DNA from: Pithys albifrons albifrons | Lineage: Eukaryota; Chordata; Aves; Passeriformes; Thamnophilidae | Direction: 5' to 3' | DNA length: 64,000 bases | Assembly (NCBI RefSeq): GCF_047495875.1 | Contig: NC_092466.1 | Location: 17,914,561 to 17,978,560, forward strand | Shown: positions 23,001-37,667 of the stretch, piece by piece | Layout of the letters: the number at the start of each line of letters is the position of its first letter | Numbering within the stretch: position 1 is the stretch's first letter | Position numbers and translations under genes: made by a program | Notes under the pieces: generated by a model | Told to the model about the DNA's origin: nothing | The model's input: only the letters and a program-made list of their open reading frames with translations | Database searches by the model: none

Positions 23001-26000
23001 CCTCCATTAAAAACATCCATTCTTTTCCTGCTCCTCCTCCCTGTGTTACAAACTACTTCTAACACTCCAGCCTTTGATTATCTCCCTTCTGGACTAGTCA
23101 TTAAGTTGGTGGACTTTAATTTCTTCTATGTGAAGAGCAGCTTTCTTTGCTTCAGTGATAAAATTTGTCCAAGTGGGATAGGGCTGGTGCAGAAGAGGCC
23201 GTCTGACATTTGTTTTTGCAGTGCTCACTGAAAGTAGCCCAGTGTCCACCTCAGTAAGTGCATCTTTCAAACAGGTAGAAAATACCAGGTTGATTCTCAT
23301 AAGACAAAGCACAGGTGTGACACGGTGGCTCTGCCCAGTCACTGATAACTTGGCAAGAGGCATTGCAGTGCACTGAACACACAGCAGTCGTCTACCTGTG
23401 TTACAGCCCCAGCTTGCTTTGAGCACAGGGGAAAAAACAAGACTGGTCAACAGATAAAGACTTGCCTTTCTGACAGAAGTGACTGTCAGTGTATTTATGG
23501 TTACAGTAAGTTGGCAACCAAAAGTGATTCAGGGGAAACGAATAAGTATCGAGCAAGCCATCAAATGTAGTAGAACAGAAACTGCAGAGGTGCAAGAGAA
23601 GAAAATTGGTCTACAGTTTACCATGCTGTAAATGAAATAAATGGGAAAGAAGAAAATAAAAATTATTTGCTTCAAAGGTGTTATTAGGGAAATATCTCTG
23701 CTATCTCTTTGTATTTCAGGTCATCATAGTATTTTATATGCTTTTGCAGCACCTTACTTTTAGGAGCAATGTGAGAATGGCTGTTGCTGCACACTTGGCA
23801 GCAATGGGAATGATACAACAATTCCCCTCTTTTGCAGAAATACTACAACACAAAACCCTTCACACAGCAAAACTCCTGCCCTAAATAGTCCCCTGATCCC
23901 TGAATCAAACACACAACTGTAGTTAACCATGAAGTCAAGTCTGTGAAACTGTAATGCCAAAAGCAAGCATCTAATTTTCTTTTTTTCAAAAATGTCTCTT
24001 ACTGATAATCCTTTTTGAAAACATTTTACAGAGTCATTCAGAGTATGGAGCAAGTATAATTAACTGATATCAGGGAAAGGTCAGAGTGAGGTGTGTTTTT
24101 TCAGTGTGTGGGCTTTTGGTTTTGTATGTTTGTGATTTTGAAATGTTTTTCTTCACAAGGCTTTGTCGTTTTCTCCTGCCTTCCCACTCACAATCTCCCT
24201 CCAGTTTCCCCTGCCTGGAGCTAATTCAGCATTGAACCAGGAGAGAGATAGGTTTTCAAAGCATCCAGCTGCATTACTTTAGCCCAAAAGTTACAATAGA
24301 ATTTATAGAGATATTAAAAAAATGCCACCAACCCTCAAACATAAAACCACAACAGACCAACAAAGAAAAACCAACCAAGCAAAACACCCTGTTACTGTTC
24401 TCAACTGAAAGCTAATTACACTCTGTAGGTCTATCAGGTCAGGTGTCAAGAAGGTTGTGGTACAGCACAAACATCCTTGACTCAGCTCTGAGCACCACAG
24501 CAAATCCAGTGACCCCAGGAAACAGATCTGTCTGTAAAACTCAGAGCTCAGCCACAACCACGACCTGTCACTCCTTCTCTACCTGTAAAGAATCTCAGGC
24601 CAAACACTAATATGGCACAGAAACCCACAGGAGCTGTAGAGTTGGATAGGTACAGCTAAAGACACTTTTTGTTTTCAAGTGACAGTTGTATGTCAAATAC
24701 TGATGTATTTCAAATTCTCCATCTAGTGAAGGTGAGTGATGGAAGACCTCCTAACATTTTCTGCTCCACTTTCCTTGGAAGAAGTCATTCTTCCACAGTC
24801 AGAACCAACTCATGGTCTCTGTGTCTGTTATCACCTCAGCAGCTACACCATCAAAAACATTTCCCTTTGCTCTGCATTGGGAAGTCAGGAAATGTTAACT
24901 CCCCAGCCCTAGACTTCCTTATTTTTCTATGAGGCTATAAAATCCTTCTTTTCTTACCTTACTCTTCTGAAAGACCACAGGCATCTGAATTTCTGAACAA
25001 TATCCATTTCAGAGCTCTGTTATCATTTTTGTTTGGGAAGGACACCAGAGCAGTATATAATCCCAGTACAAAAGAAGAGTCTGCGAGTGGAAAGGAGACA
25101 CCAGCAACTGAGATAGGAAGGTTAGGACCCCCCAGAGGCCCTAAGGACAAGAGTTAGGAACACTCCCACTAGTAGGAGATAGAAAAGATGTTTTAGAGAT
25201 AGGTATTATTGCTAAAGCAAATCTCCTGTAGGCCTGATGTCAGCCTGGAGGTGGTGGATTAGTGCTGTACTAGCGGCACCTGAGAAAATGGGTGTAGCAG
25301 GTGCTGATTGTATGGCACACATGGTGGCTATTAGCTAAATAACTGAATTACATTCCTTCTCCTCCAAATCAAACCTTTACCATGCTGGAGAAAAATCAAA
25401 AGAGGTGTTTCACAGGCCCCTGTGTCTGCCCTTCTGTAGGTGTACTGAACCAGTTTCCTAACTTTTTGCCTTGGCTCATGTGAAAGTATAAGGTGAAGCC
25501 ACCACTGAAGAAGCATCCGGGGCTGTGCTGAGTTCACTGCAGACCCTGCTGGATTAATGGGTGTGGATACAGATACAGAGTGTTTCCACTCAGCTGGAAG
25601 AGAGCCATCAGGCAATACACTCAGTGATCAGTGTGAGTGAAGAGTCTGCTCCTCTATTTCAAAATCCCTGAACAGCTGCATACTGAAGAACTCAACTCTG
25701 ATATTCATTCTAGCTAGTAATTAGAAAAAATAGTATTTTTTATTTTCATTGTACTGCAAATGTAAAGTATTTTGTTACTATTCTCAAGACAATTGCATTT
25801 TATTCTATTCAGTGAAAAATATGCTACTTCTTCAGTGTAAAATGTTCTACACTTAATGAATGTGTTCATACTGTGCATGTGCAAGTTAAGGTCTCATGTG
25901 GTCATAGCCTCAAGCAGTTAACTGACAGAGGAGGTTGTGCTGGGTTTCTCCTCCTCACACTTCAGTCATTATTCAGAAAGGGTAAAAAAAGAGAGGTGAA

Positions 26001-29000
26001 ATGTGTTTCTGAGATTACGTCTTGCTAGCTGGTTATTAGAGCTGTCATCCTACTTCTGCCAGCTCTGGGAGGATGCTCAGGGCATGCACCTGAGCTAAGT
26101 TCAGGGTCACGGTGACTGTGAAGCTGCTCACCCAGCAGTCTTTCTTATCTCTTATGGTAGTATGAGAAAGAATTACTTTCTGTCAGCATGGCAGTGGTGG
26201 GGAGAGAATCACAGAAGCAAAGAGAGGTTCATCTAAATCACAGAATCAAAAAGAGAGGTCTATGTGTTCATTTTAAATAATCACTCACCTTCCTGGGGCT
26301 AAAAGATCCTTAGAGGAAGGAATGTTTTACCCTTTAAGACCTGCTGTTCAGAGGTATATACTAATGCTTTTCTTAGCTGTTGGTGAACATATTGCAGCAA
26401 GGCCTTTACAAGGAATAATTAGGCAGACACATGTATTTATAGATAATTATCATGTTAGGGCAGCAAGAGCAGAGTGAATTCCAAATGCAAAATATTGCCC
26501 ACCTCCTTCCTTTCCATATGGATTATATTAGCCCCTCTGGTGTTTGCTTATCCCTCTCGGGAGCCTTTTCAAAGCATTCTCAGCTCTGGGATTTAATGCC
26601 TGGCATTGCTAAGATGTGCAGAATTAAAAATGTAAAGTGTATTTGCCACCTTCTGTTTTAAGATTAGCAATAGAGAAAATAGTCCTGGATCTGCACATAA
26701 AGCCAGAAGGGTCCAAGAGATGCAGCTGCAGTGTGAGCAGAGCGGGGAGAAGAGAGGCCATGGAGGTGAGCCTGGAGGGACAAAGGCAGAAGTCCGTCTG
26801 GGGCTACAGGAGCAACCAGAGGAGAGGGAAGCTGTGGATAATGGCCCTGTCAAATGTTCATTGCTGGCAAGGAAACCTGTTGAAGTGTTATTTCAGGAGA
26901 CAAGAGGAGAGTGTTTTGTCTGTAGGCCAGGGAAAGGATTAGGTTACAGTTTAACTGATACCTGCAGTTGTTAGCAAGTTGGTGGTTTGAGAAAATAGTA
27001 AAACTCCATGATTTTCATTGTTGTTCCTGATGTACAAAACTAAAAATCTTTACATAAAACAATAAAGAGAATGAGAAGTGTGTTTTTCCCACTCTTAATT
27101 CAACAGTATTAACAGCTCTAGCATTTGCTTTCTGAAGTGGCCTACAGACATTTTCCAGGCACCATTTTACGTATTTTCCAATTCGTCTTGTTTACTGAGT
27201 ATTTTCTAAACCCTCAAAGCATAGCTATTAAAGCAGTACTTATAAAAATGGTCTCATAACATTTTGGAATAATCTTCTCAGACATCAGGGTTACCACACC
27301 ACTCTTGCATGGCTAGAAACCAGAAAAATTCCTTGTATTTTAACTTTATTTTTAACTGTTCTATTGGTAAATAGGGCAGTGTAATTCATAACCTGAGGCT
27401 TAGGTGCCAGGGGGACATTTGTCATAGGTTTAAAAAAAGTCTTGAGAGACTGGTGGGTTTTTTTCATCTGTGGTTTCAATTTTTGTCAGAGCAACTTGCC
27501 TCTGCTGCTCTGAGTCACAAGTTTGTGAAGAACAGAATGTAGCTCCTGCAGTAATTTTCGTAAGGATTTATTTGTGCGCCTTTATAAGAGATAAATCTGC
27601 ACCGTGGTTTGGAATGTATTTTTTTTTCAATTGACTGTAAGTTCAGGCCGCCTGCAAATAACTTGATGATGTTGCTGTGAATTTGCTGGTTTTGTGACTA
27701 TGCTGGTGAGAGAGAAGTGTCTGTAGGGCAATTCCTCTTAAGCTAATGCCAGTCCTGATGAAGTGACTTTGGCTCCTTTTTTTCTAGCATCTTTTGTTCT
27801 CCAGAGGGCATTCCTTTTCAACACCATGAGCCCACATGGTTTCCTAGACAGTTCAGATTTCCATTCACATAATGGTGCAAATTAAGTGTCTGGTCCTTCA
27901 CTAAAACTGGGATATGTGTGACTGCCTCACTGGCAAGATGTATAAAAGTGAAAAAGGACAGAATGTGGACTGAAGTCCCTGGATATTTTCCACTATCCGG
28001 TCGTTAATTCTTGCCACAGCTCCTCACTTCCCATGCAGACTGCCAAGCAGAGCCCAGCCAGCTCCAAACACAAGGTTAAGGGGTGGCTGGGTAAGTGGGG
28101 GCAGGGCTGCAGCTCAGTGCTTCTGCATGGAATATTTCTTTGCTCTAAGGAGATGCTGAAATAGTCGTACTGCCAGCATCTGCTTCCTCTTAGACTTCTA
28201 TTTTACTCCTACATCTGACAGATGGACCAGTGATGGAGACATGAGTGCTGAAAGCCTCCAGCTAATCTCACTGATTTGGAACAGAACTGAGAAATACATG
28301 TATTTTTATCCCTCACTTCTTTCACAGGTGTTCTACTCCTTCATTCAGTAAAGACCAGAGCTACAAATCAAGTTTGAATTTTGTTTAGGGAGGAGAGGAA
28401 TAAAAGGATACCTCTTACTTGTGTCGGTCATGCTTTCCTCTGTTCTGGGGCTTTCTGCAAGTTTTCCCTTCATGCATCTCCAGTTCCCAGACTTGCAGTG
28501 GAGCTATTGTTACCTTCTGCCCTTCCTGAAGTTCAAAAGTTGTATGTGCTAGTATGAATCAGCAGGACACTTCATCTGTAGGAACGAGAGTGGTGAAGGA
28601 GTTGAAGGTGATTTAGCACAACACTTTATTAGCAATATCACAGTGGAAAAACATCATACCTGAGTCATCAGGTCCAAACTTCACAGTTGCAGACCATTGT
28701 GTAAAAGATAGCTACCCTAAAGGCTTTCTGCAGTAGTCTGAAATATGCTATCCCATTATACTGAGACTGCAAATTGAAGCACTATGGAAAGGCAGGGATA
28801 GGGCCTAAGTGCTATAAGCAATTTCGCATTTCCCTCCGTCAAACATTCTCTCAATTCTCGCAAAATGCAGCACTGTAGATAGAAATAATTTGAATCTGAT
28901 GAGTCAGTGCACATAGTATTATCCTGGCACAACTGAGGCACTAGCAATTAAACCTTATTCCCCAGTTGTTCTGCCTTTTTAATCACTGCCAGTTCTCATG

Positions 29001-32000
29001 TGTTTTTGGCTTACTGCTTGCTCTGAAGGAGCTGGAGGCAGATGTCCAATCAGGTATCACAGAGATGTGCCATATTGATGTCAGTCTAACTGCAGAGTTA
29101 AAATCTACTGTCTTTAAAAAAAATTATTTGATTTATGTAATGAATCCACCATGGAATTATGTTGCAACAGCCATTAAAACAAGAACAAAACAGCACTGCA
29201 TTCCAATACCATAAAAGGAACTGCAGTTAATTGTGTGATTGGCTTAGCTAGTGTTTGTTATAAATTACAGTAATTAGCAAAGCAAACTAAAGTCAATGTA
29301 ATTTCTTCCAAAATGTAACTATTTCTACGTTCTTTTTAAAACTGTATGGTGGGAGTAGCTCTTTATGGGGCTGAGGGTGAACCATCACTGCTCCTGTAGA
29401 GCCCTGCCAGCACTCTGACCCTCTGTGCAGTATCTTCCCCTTCTGGTCTACTCTTCCCAACAGAGCCTAGTAATTACGTGATATTTTGTATGAGACGAAT
29501 CAGTAAAGGGTCAGCATGGCAAAAAACTTGTAGTTTGTGGCTTAAAGAATGCAATGCTTAGCATATTTCCCCTATAAGTATTTTACAGCAATGACATGCT
29601 GTCCTCACAGTTCTTTGCAAGGCCAAGTGGATAATCTTTCCTTATCTTCTAGATAAGTTTTGTGTAATACCCTGAACAGCATTTGCAGATGTTAATAAAG
29701 ACAGTACATTTTATGGATGTATGGCTGTTCTAATTTTACAAAATCATGTTTTGATATTTGTTTACTTAGTACAAAGATGTTATCTGCAAATATTCTCTTT
29801 AAGACTGTCAATATTTTGAAGACATGTCAGGATGCAAGTGCTGTGGTTTTAATGTAAGCAGAAGAGACTGTCTGAATGCCAAGTAGGGAAAGATGCGAGT
29901 GGAATGAGAGTGCTGTGGCTGTGCAGGAGGAGTTGCATCCAAGAATAGACATGAAGGCTGCTAAGCAGCAACTTTTCCTTTCATTCAGAATTGAGACTGC
30001 TTGCTCTTCCTAAGGAGAAACAAGGCATTTCAGGAATATTTCTGTGGAAGTTACATGGTTATGGAAACCATTCAATTAGTTAACATGAAAGTGTTTGTCA
30101 AGTCTTGCTCCGCTCAATAACTTATTTTGCCTTTTACTTAATTGTACTTAAAAAATTTCTCTTAATTTAGTGCTGCCAAATGCCTTGATGCTTTTGGTTT
30201 TCCCTCTTTTCATTTTTTTTTCTTAGAAGTCTGAATTAAAGCCTACATATCTCCTTTCAAGATTCCCATTTCTGTGAAATAAAAGAAAGAAGGATAGAAA
30301 GATAGCAGAAAGAGTCTAACACTAAATGGAAATGGGATTTTGGTAGCTTGGCTCTGATAACTCCACGGTTTCCTCTTTGCCTCTCAAGGACTGAACAGCA
30401 ACTGATGCCTTTTGCAAGCACAGGATGTTACCGAGCTTTCTGCTCAGTGCATTTCTGTCCTCCAGGGCTCTGCCAACACGACAGGCACTGCATGCTGTGA
30501 GAAGCATCCATAGTGCACAAAGCCAGTCAATGCCCTCAGCAGCAACTCAGTGTTAGCACTTCACTGAGCCCACACAGAAGAGTGGATATTTCAGATGGCA
30601 AATTTACCAGGTGAAGCCCAGGCTAAGGGAGCTCTTGCAGCCACTGGTGTCCTACACTCCCATTTCTAGGTTGTCACTAGCTATGTTAACCCCAGTGCAC
30701 GATGTCCAGTTTGATTCCCTTTCATATCAGAGAAAAAATTAAAAATATTTTCTAGGAGCATCTCCTGCCCATGAGCTAATATTCCCTCTGAATCTAAGAG
30801 AAAATGCTTGGAAATAACCTTGTCAGAGTATCCCACTACTCATCATAGGCAAAAAGCTTCCTTGCATATAATAAAAATATTAATATATCTGAACACTGCT
30901 TAAACTATTAACCTGGCTTGGCCTGCCCTATGAACACTTAAGTATTTTTAAATTGCCACTGGATAAATTGCACAAGCAATTCTTGAAGCTGTCCAGGGAA
31001 AATGTATTCCTCCACTTATCTGCAACAGGGATGAGTTGGAATAAATGCTCAGTTGTTGAGGTTTCTCACAGCTGAGGTACCTTTGGGGCAGACAGTCCCA
31101 GAACTAGGCAATTGGGAAATGCTGACAACAGAATCTGAAGATGCTATAGACTGCATCTGCTGTGGACTTAAGCAGCAGCTAAATGGGAGTCAGGGGAGCA
31201 GAGGATTTGGATCCTAAAGTTCTTTTCTGTATCTGGACTTCAGTGCAATGAAGCTTCCTTTGGCTTTCAACAAGGAGTCTGTGGTTTGGCCTGTGGTTCT
31301 CCCTTCCCTTTCAAAAGAAAGGTGGATACATAGTAAGGTTGCCCTATGCCCTGATAATACTTGAAGTAGGAGTTAAAGAGATAAAGTGATTAATGGATAA
31401 CTTGTATGTACTCAGAGGAAACTGATTTTCATGGAGAAAATGGAAGAATCACTCTCAGAAATGTATACAGAATTTGCCTTTCCCCCAAACCAAAGCTAAT
31501 TTCTTTATACAGTTTTGCAGAGTTCCTATCCAGTTCTTAGGTGTGAAAAGTTACATCTTTTTCAAGTATGTATAGATTTATTGAGCATTCAACAATGGCT
31601 AGAAACACAGTCCACACTGAAACCTCTGTCTAAACTTTGTTTAAAGGTAGTCAAGGTGCCATAAAATCTTTTCCCTAATAAAAAATAAAGCATAGTCATG
31701 TGTTGTTCTGATTGCAGCGATGCTGATGCAGCAAAATTCACTTCACCAGACAGTACCATATGGACATGACTACCACATTTCCAAGGAGATTTCACAACAG
31801 ATCCCATATTCAACAGTGTTTCAGTTTCAATGAACAGGGTTTTCTTTTTGGTTTGAAACAAGACATCATCTGCAATGTACGTACACTTACCCAAGCCATG
31901 GATTAATCAGGCCCTGCTTCAGCTGACGCCTTTATTATGCCTTCATAACAGAAAGTGTTTTATGCTCACCTAAAGTACAGCTTCGTCTACTTTTATTTAA

Positions 32001-33297
32001 AGCTCTTCCTTTTAGAGAGCTGATGGCAAAAGTGAACACACTCAGTACGTTCTAATAGCCTCATTTACATATTTTTAACATCACATTTCTTTTACTTTAT
32101 CTAAGTTATCCTACCTCATCCAAGTGAGTGTACAGCAGACTTGAGTAATGAAGAAGAAATACCTCAGGCAAAGACTGTATGCCCAGTAGCTTCCCAGGGA
32201 CTTTGAGGGAGGCTGAAGAGAATTGAAAGTGTGTTAAGTCAGGTTTACACCTTCTGGGTCTGGCCCTGGCTACCAAGAGCTCAGTGGAGCGAGAAGCTGC
32301 TCTCCTTCATTGTGACTTGGAGCAGCACAGTGAGCTGCCCTGACATTACTGGGACTTACTTGGTCCACAGAGCACTTTGGCCACATTTCTGACTATCCAG
32401 CTTGTCCTCCAGGTCTTTCCTGAGGTCGTTCCGTATCACAGACTTACACTTGGGCCTGGAGGGGCAATGCAGAGGGGCAGACTGTTGGGCATGACAGCTA
32501 CCTAAGGCTTCACAAACAGAGGAGGGAAGTGGGATGTGTATCTTCTGCCAGGTCACTTTATAACACAAAGACTACTAAGTCCCCAAAAGATACAGGGTCA
32601 AATCGTGGGTTTAAAAGCACAGATATGTAGAGTATAAGAAGGAACCACAATTTTAACTTCGTACAGAGTCAGAAGACAGATGCATTTCTAGCCTTACATC
32701 TTTGAAAAATGAGGGGTAGGAGGCCTCACAGTCTGCCCTCTGGGTGTTTCTGGGATTTAGTGGTCATATCATATCTCTCAGAACCACTAAATCAGCCTTT
32801 AGAAAAATTAGAAGAGCAATTTAGGAGCTGAGGAGAAATGCCAGAAGTGTCAGTGGTAGACATTCTTTCCTAGCCCCAGCCCACCAGCTGTGCTCAGTGG
32901 GAGGTTTTCTTTGCTCAAGCTGCATTAAAAACACTGTGTCCTGGTCTTGATTTCCACATGCCCATGTCAGAGCTTGATCCCAAGCTCACATTCCTACTGC
33001 CAGAAGGTACCTTTTTGTGCTCAATACAACAACTTGATCTCGACATGTGAAACACAGACAGGCCAGGAACCTCTCTCAAATTTTCTACACAGAATCTTAA
33101 ATTCTCCATATCTCTTGAGAAAACACTCTTTAGAGGACCTCAAATAGAGGACAGGCATCACTAATGTTCCAGGCTGAAACCTTTCTTTGCAGCAGACAGC
33201 TCAGTTGCATCTAAATCATCTATCCTACATACTCATCTCACTGTCAGGACTTGGGGTTCCGTCGCTGACATCCAAGGGTTAAGAGGACTCGGTGTGT
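20083..33297. other. Intergenic DNA downstream of PPP1R3C; no gene recognised
   Basis: About 13 kb of AT-rich sequence without recognisable exons, CpG islands or clear CR1 copies. Open frames are short and unconvincing. It contains a perfect 12-bp hairpin at 22027-22053, described separately. Regulatory elements or lncRNA exons could be present but are not identifiable by eye. Confidence 0.55.
22027..22053. repeat. Perfect 12-bp inverted repeat with 3-nt loop
   Basis: The left arm at 22027-22038 and right arm at 22042-22053 are exact reverse complements around the loop CAT. It is AT-rich except for a GC pair closing the loop. It could extrude as a small cruciform or fold if transcribed. No function is assigned. 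Confidence 0.85.
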
Positions 33298-33770
33298 AGA
33301 GGCCACAAAAATCATGAGAAGAATGTGTGGCTCAGAGCTTGAAGGTGTGTCATCACAGGTGGAATATCTCTTCTACAATGAAAGGCTGAGAGTTGGGATT
33401 GTTCACCTGGAGAAAGAGAAGGCTCCAGGGAGACCTTACTGCAGCCTTTCAGTACTTAAAGGGGGCTAATAAGAAAGATAGGGACAGAATTTTTAGCAGG
33501 GCCTATTATGACAGGACAAGGGGTAATGGTTTTAAACTAAATAGGGTAGATTTAGGCTAGATATAAGGAAAAAATATTTTATAGTGAGGGGGTGAAACAC
33601 TGGAATAGGTTACTCAGAGAGCTGGTTGAGTCAGTGTCCCCAAAGGTATTAAAAAGATGTGTAGATGCAGTGTTTAGAGACATGGTCTAGTGGTGGACTT
33701 GACTGTGTTAGGTTTATGGTTGGAATTAATGACCTTATGGGTCTTTCCCAATGTAAATGACTCTATAATT
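33298..33770 (+). mobile_element. CR1 LINE fragment, + orientation
   Basis: A diverged CR1 3' portion. In order it shows 'aggctgagagttgggattgttcacctggag' type sequence at 33383 onward, 'acaggacaaggggtaatggttttaaa' near 33512, 'atataaggaaaaaatattttat' near 33560, 'acactggaataggtta' near 33597, and a degraded 3' end near 33760-33770. In intact CR1 this region encodes the C-terminus of the ORF2 reverse transcriptase. Many substitutions and indels break the frame. Confidence 0.88.
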
Positions 33771-36700
33771 ACTTCTGAAAACCCATTGCAGACAGTGAGT
33801 GAGCCCTGATTGGTTCTTATGCTCCACTCCCCTTCTGAAAAATTTTCCTACGTATACCTAAGCTCAGTGCACACAAATCCAAACCCCACTCCTTTGGATG
33901 CCAGATGCATTTTTTTGTAGTACTGGATGTTTTCTTTTATTAAGGGAGTGAATTCATGTGAAGGCCAAGTGCTTTACTATAAGAAACATTCATTCTCTGT
34001 AGAGAAAATCAAGAAAGGACCAGTGAGACAGCAGCAGCTGGGGAAGTGCTTCTGTAGAACCCTGTGCTAACCTCATCACTTCTTGAGAAACAACTTTCTT
34101 GGTAGTTCTCTGAGGAATTCATTCAGAATAATTATTCTACCCCAGTGACTTCAATTTATCCCATATAGACCAGTTATATTTAGAAAAGTTGCAGTCAAAA
34201 TCATGTGATGCCATCACTGATTTATGTGCAGAGCTGCAACAAATGAGTAATATAGTTAAAAAGTAATGAGAGGTCTAGCAGATGGGCACAGCACCAAAAT
34301 AAATTCTGATAAAAGCACAGATTCAACAAATCCCCAAACCCAACAGATTCTTGTGAGTTTGGCTTTATTTGGGTTAACTAAGTAAATTTGCTAAGAACGT
34401 TGTTAAACTATTATAATATTAAAGCACAGAGCATGCCAAGGATTGTTCAACATAATCTGGATATGAGTAATCAGGCTAACAGAGAAAAAATGCAGAACAT
34501 ACTGTAGCTCAGTTGCACTTTGCCCTCATCATAAAAACTTACAATATCTTGTAGAAGAGCTGCCCTTTCCCACAATTCATGTCACTAAACTAGATGCAGC
34601 AATGGTATTTGTGCACTCAGAGCCCTCAGCTGCTGTTCCTCACATCAAGCCCTCACATTTTGTATGAAATTGCTTTTATTTCAGGAAACTGGGCTCAAAC
34701 TTGGGAAAAAAGTACAGTAATGGAAGTGTATAAAATACTGTGCTGTCTTAGTGGGACATGGCAACTTGGCAAATAACTTGTCATTAGTCAGGTTTTTGTT
34801 CAAATTGATGCCTCTTTTCTGCATCAGGATAGGAAATGTTAAATAAATAATACTTTTGTACTGGGGAATGCGTCTTCATTATCACTGAGTAATCCAGTGT
34901 CATTACCAGTAGTGGCTTGGGTGCAGATTCTGAAACTCAGCAGCTCCCTTATTTCCCATATCCTAGAGCTTGGAACCTGCTCACTCCTCCTTTAAGCAGA
35001 AAAAGAGGTCAGAGGCTCTACTCCATGATAATAAAAGATGATTTTAAGTGGACAACTCTGCTGCACAATCCGTTGCAATCTAAAATAAAAGGGAAGGACT
35101 GTCAGCAACATGGTTTTCTTGTATACACAGTCTGTGTAGAGAAATAACATTTAATTTCATATTTTTGGGCTAAAAGGTCTGAAAGTAGCCTCCAACTGCA
35201 AATATAACCCCTGGATAGCAGAATATATTTCCAGAGACAATCACCTGTTCTGTGCAAATAGTGAGATTTACGTGGTCTGAGACTAAGAACAAATTTCAGA
35301 AACACTTTTAGAGAAATAATTTCTAGCAAGATGATTTCTCAACAACTCTAGCTCAGGACAGGAGCTGCTCTGTGCTGACCACCCAGCCCTGTGTAGTTGC
35401 TGGTACTCAGAGCTTGCAGCCTGGAGCCGGCACCCCCCAAGGGACTCCTGGCCTCATGCACAAACTGCTTGCAAGACTGGGAGCAGGCCTGAAAGGACTT
35501 GTCTATGCTGCCAGGGTAATGTCTGGGCCTGAGCAAACTTTCTAGCATGAAAACTCAAGGTGAAGAGAGAGTTATAAGAAAAAGTATGGTAAGCAACTAG
35601 TAAAAGTAGTTTTAATCAGAAAAAAAAAGCCGAATACTATACAAATGAAGAAGTTTTGGTCACAGGAGACTGTAGAGGAGTTTTCTTAAACATGCGTTTG
35701 ATGGCTATGGCTGCTTCAGTCTATCAAACCAACATTTTGTAAATTAAGAGGGATTTATATAAACACAGCATGGTCTCTAAGGTGCTGTTTATGGTCTGTC
35801 TGGTGTAAATATTTATGACCCTTCTTAAATTAGTGATTTTTCTAAACGGTGCTTTTGTTTAATATAGTTCATGACAGTTTCTCTGGTAAATATTCAGTTT
35901 CGTTTCTGAAGAAAGGAAGAGGCAACATAGAAACCCTCTGTAAATAGTGCTAACAATGGTGGTGAATCGATGGAGGGTTGTTCTCAACTGTGAACTCCTG
36001 TGGACTCTCTGCTGTCTGAGAAGAATTCACTCCTACACACTTTTCCCCAGGGTGTACACAATCCTTTTCCCACATGGCCATGTAAGCATATCCATGCCAC
36101 GCAGCAATAGATATAGGAACAGAGTGCTGGGGGGAAGCACTGGAGCCTGCTGCTGCCTCCTGCATCCAACATGTGTGATCACATGGAGTGCATCTGCTTA
36201 CTCAGATCTGGTGTCAGAAGGATAATTCATGTCCTCTCTAACAGAAGTAAAAATAAATTGGGTTCAGGCTGAGTTCAACAATCTAATGTTGCATATTAGC
36301 AATTACCAGTGTTCCTGGGAGGTGAGGCACTTTGCAAGTTCCCAGTAACAGGAAAGCAACCAGATAAGAGCCCAGTGCATGATGAGGGGCACGGTGCTCT
36401 CACTGAGGTGACTCATACCTATTGGTCGTGACTTCAGTGGGCTTTTGTGAGCCATGACTACAGCATCTTCTAGCAGGATTTCCTTGAGTCACTGACCTGT
36501 CTATTCTAGATCTATAGATCTGTGGAACCTGAGCAAGTTATAGAATAGACTGTTCCTGTTCATGTACTGCATTATGAATCGTAAAGTGCAACTGTGGGTA
36601 GACTGTCAATTAATTTCTATCTTAATCTCTATTTTGAATAACAAAGCTGCATTAATAAGTTGTAAGCGTATCTGTGCCAGATCTTGCAAGTAAAATCTAC

Positions 36701-37204
36701 TGTTAGTATAAAATTACCAAATTAGTGTAATAAACAACTGCAAATTATTATGAACTTCCAAATCCCTGACCAAATTTGGTCATCCAGTGTCCCTGCATCC
36801 CCTGCCTCTTACCATTCCCAGTCTTCTCCCTTGTTACAGTGATAGCAACATGAACTTCAGAGCAAGAGCTAAGCAAGTTTTCTATGGTTCTCCACTTGAA
36901 CCACTTCAGCAAATCTCAAACACAGAATAATTAAAAGTCATTTATGAAAATTTATCAGGAAGATAGTAAGCTAGCAAACTGTAAAGAGATCAACCCATTG
37001 CCACAATTCAATCTGCATGTGCTGACAAGTTGAATGATTAATGTACATTTGCAAATGGGAATAAATTTGTCCAAAATGGAAGAAGCCACACAGTAGTTAT
37101 TGAAGGGAAAAGAAACAGATTCTAAAAAGAATTTGAGACCACAAGGAATAATTAACAGAAAATTGTATTATTGTTTATAAATACCTGATAGTTGTGGTGA
37201 GTAG
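33771..37204. other. Intergenic DNA between CR1 copies; no gene recognised
   Basis: AT-rich sequence with no recognisable coding exon. A slightly GC-richer patch lies at about 35350-35540. A 10-bp inverted repeat enclosing a 14-bp palindrome is at 36499-36550. Short open frames around 35950-36225 overlap on both strands and look incidental. Confidence 0.55.
36499..36550. repeat. Inverted repeat enclosing a 14-bp palindrome
   Basis: GTCTATTCTA at 36499-36508 is matched by its exact reverse complement at 36541-36550. The loop region contains the self-complementary AGATCTATAGATCT at 36508-36521. No function is known. Confidence 0.75.
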
Positions 37205-37437
37205 TAAAGAAGAATGAGCCAGACTCTTCTCTGTGGTGACAGGACAAGAGGCAATGGGCAAAACCTGAAACACAGGAAATTCCCCTTAAACATTAGAAAA
37301 TCCTTTTTCACTGTGGGTGTAATCAAACACTAGAACAGGTCACCCAGAGAGATTTTGGAGATATTCAAAGCTCCTTTTAGCAGAGGACTTGGACTCAATA
37401 ACCTCCAGAGGTCCCTGCCAACATCTACCTCTCTTTA
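37205..37437 (+). mobile_element. CR1 LINE fragment, + orientation (older copy)
   Basis: A 3' fragment with 'acaggacaagaggcaatgggca' near 37240, 'aacactagaacaggtcaccca' near 37326, and 'cctccagaggtccctgccaac' near 37401. These are the standard landmarks of the CR1 3' region. The typical ATTCTATGAT terminus is lost, so the copy is old or end-degraded. Confidence 0.85.
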
Positions 37438-37667
37438 AATCTTCAGTCCCTGCATGGAGATCAGAAATATGAGAATCCTTTATGAGAATAGAAGGACCAT
37501 AAACTTACCCATGTGACAAGATTCAAGTGTCTAGGAGCTAGTAATAAGTTATTTAAGTAAACTGCAAAGTTTCAACCATCTGACTTGCTGGAATGATTTG
37601 CTAAGGACTATTGTGGACACTTCATCAATACCAATTTTGAAATCAAATTAGACTTTATTCTAAATAT

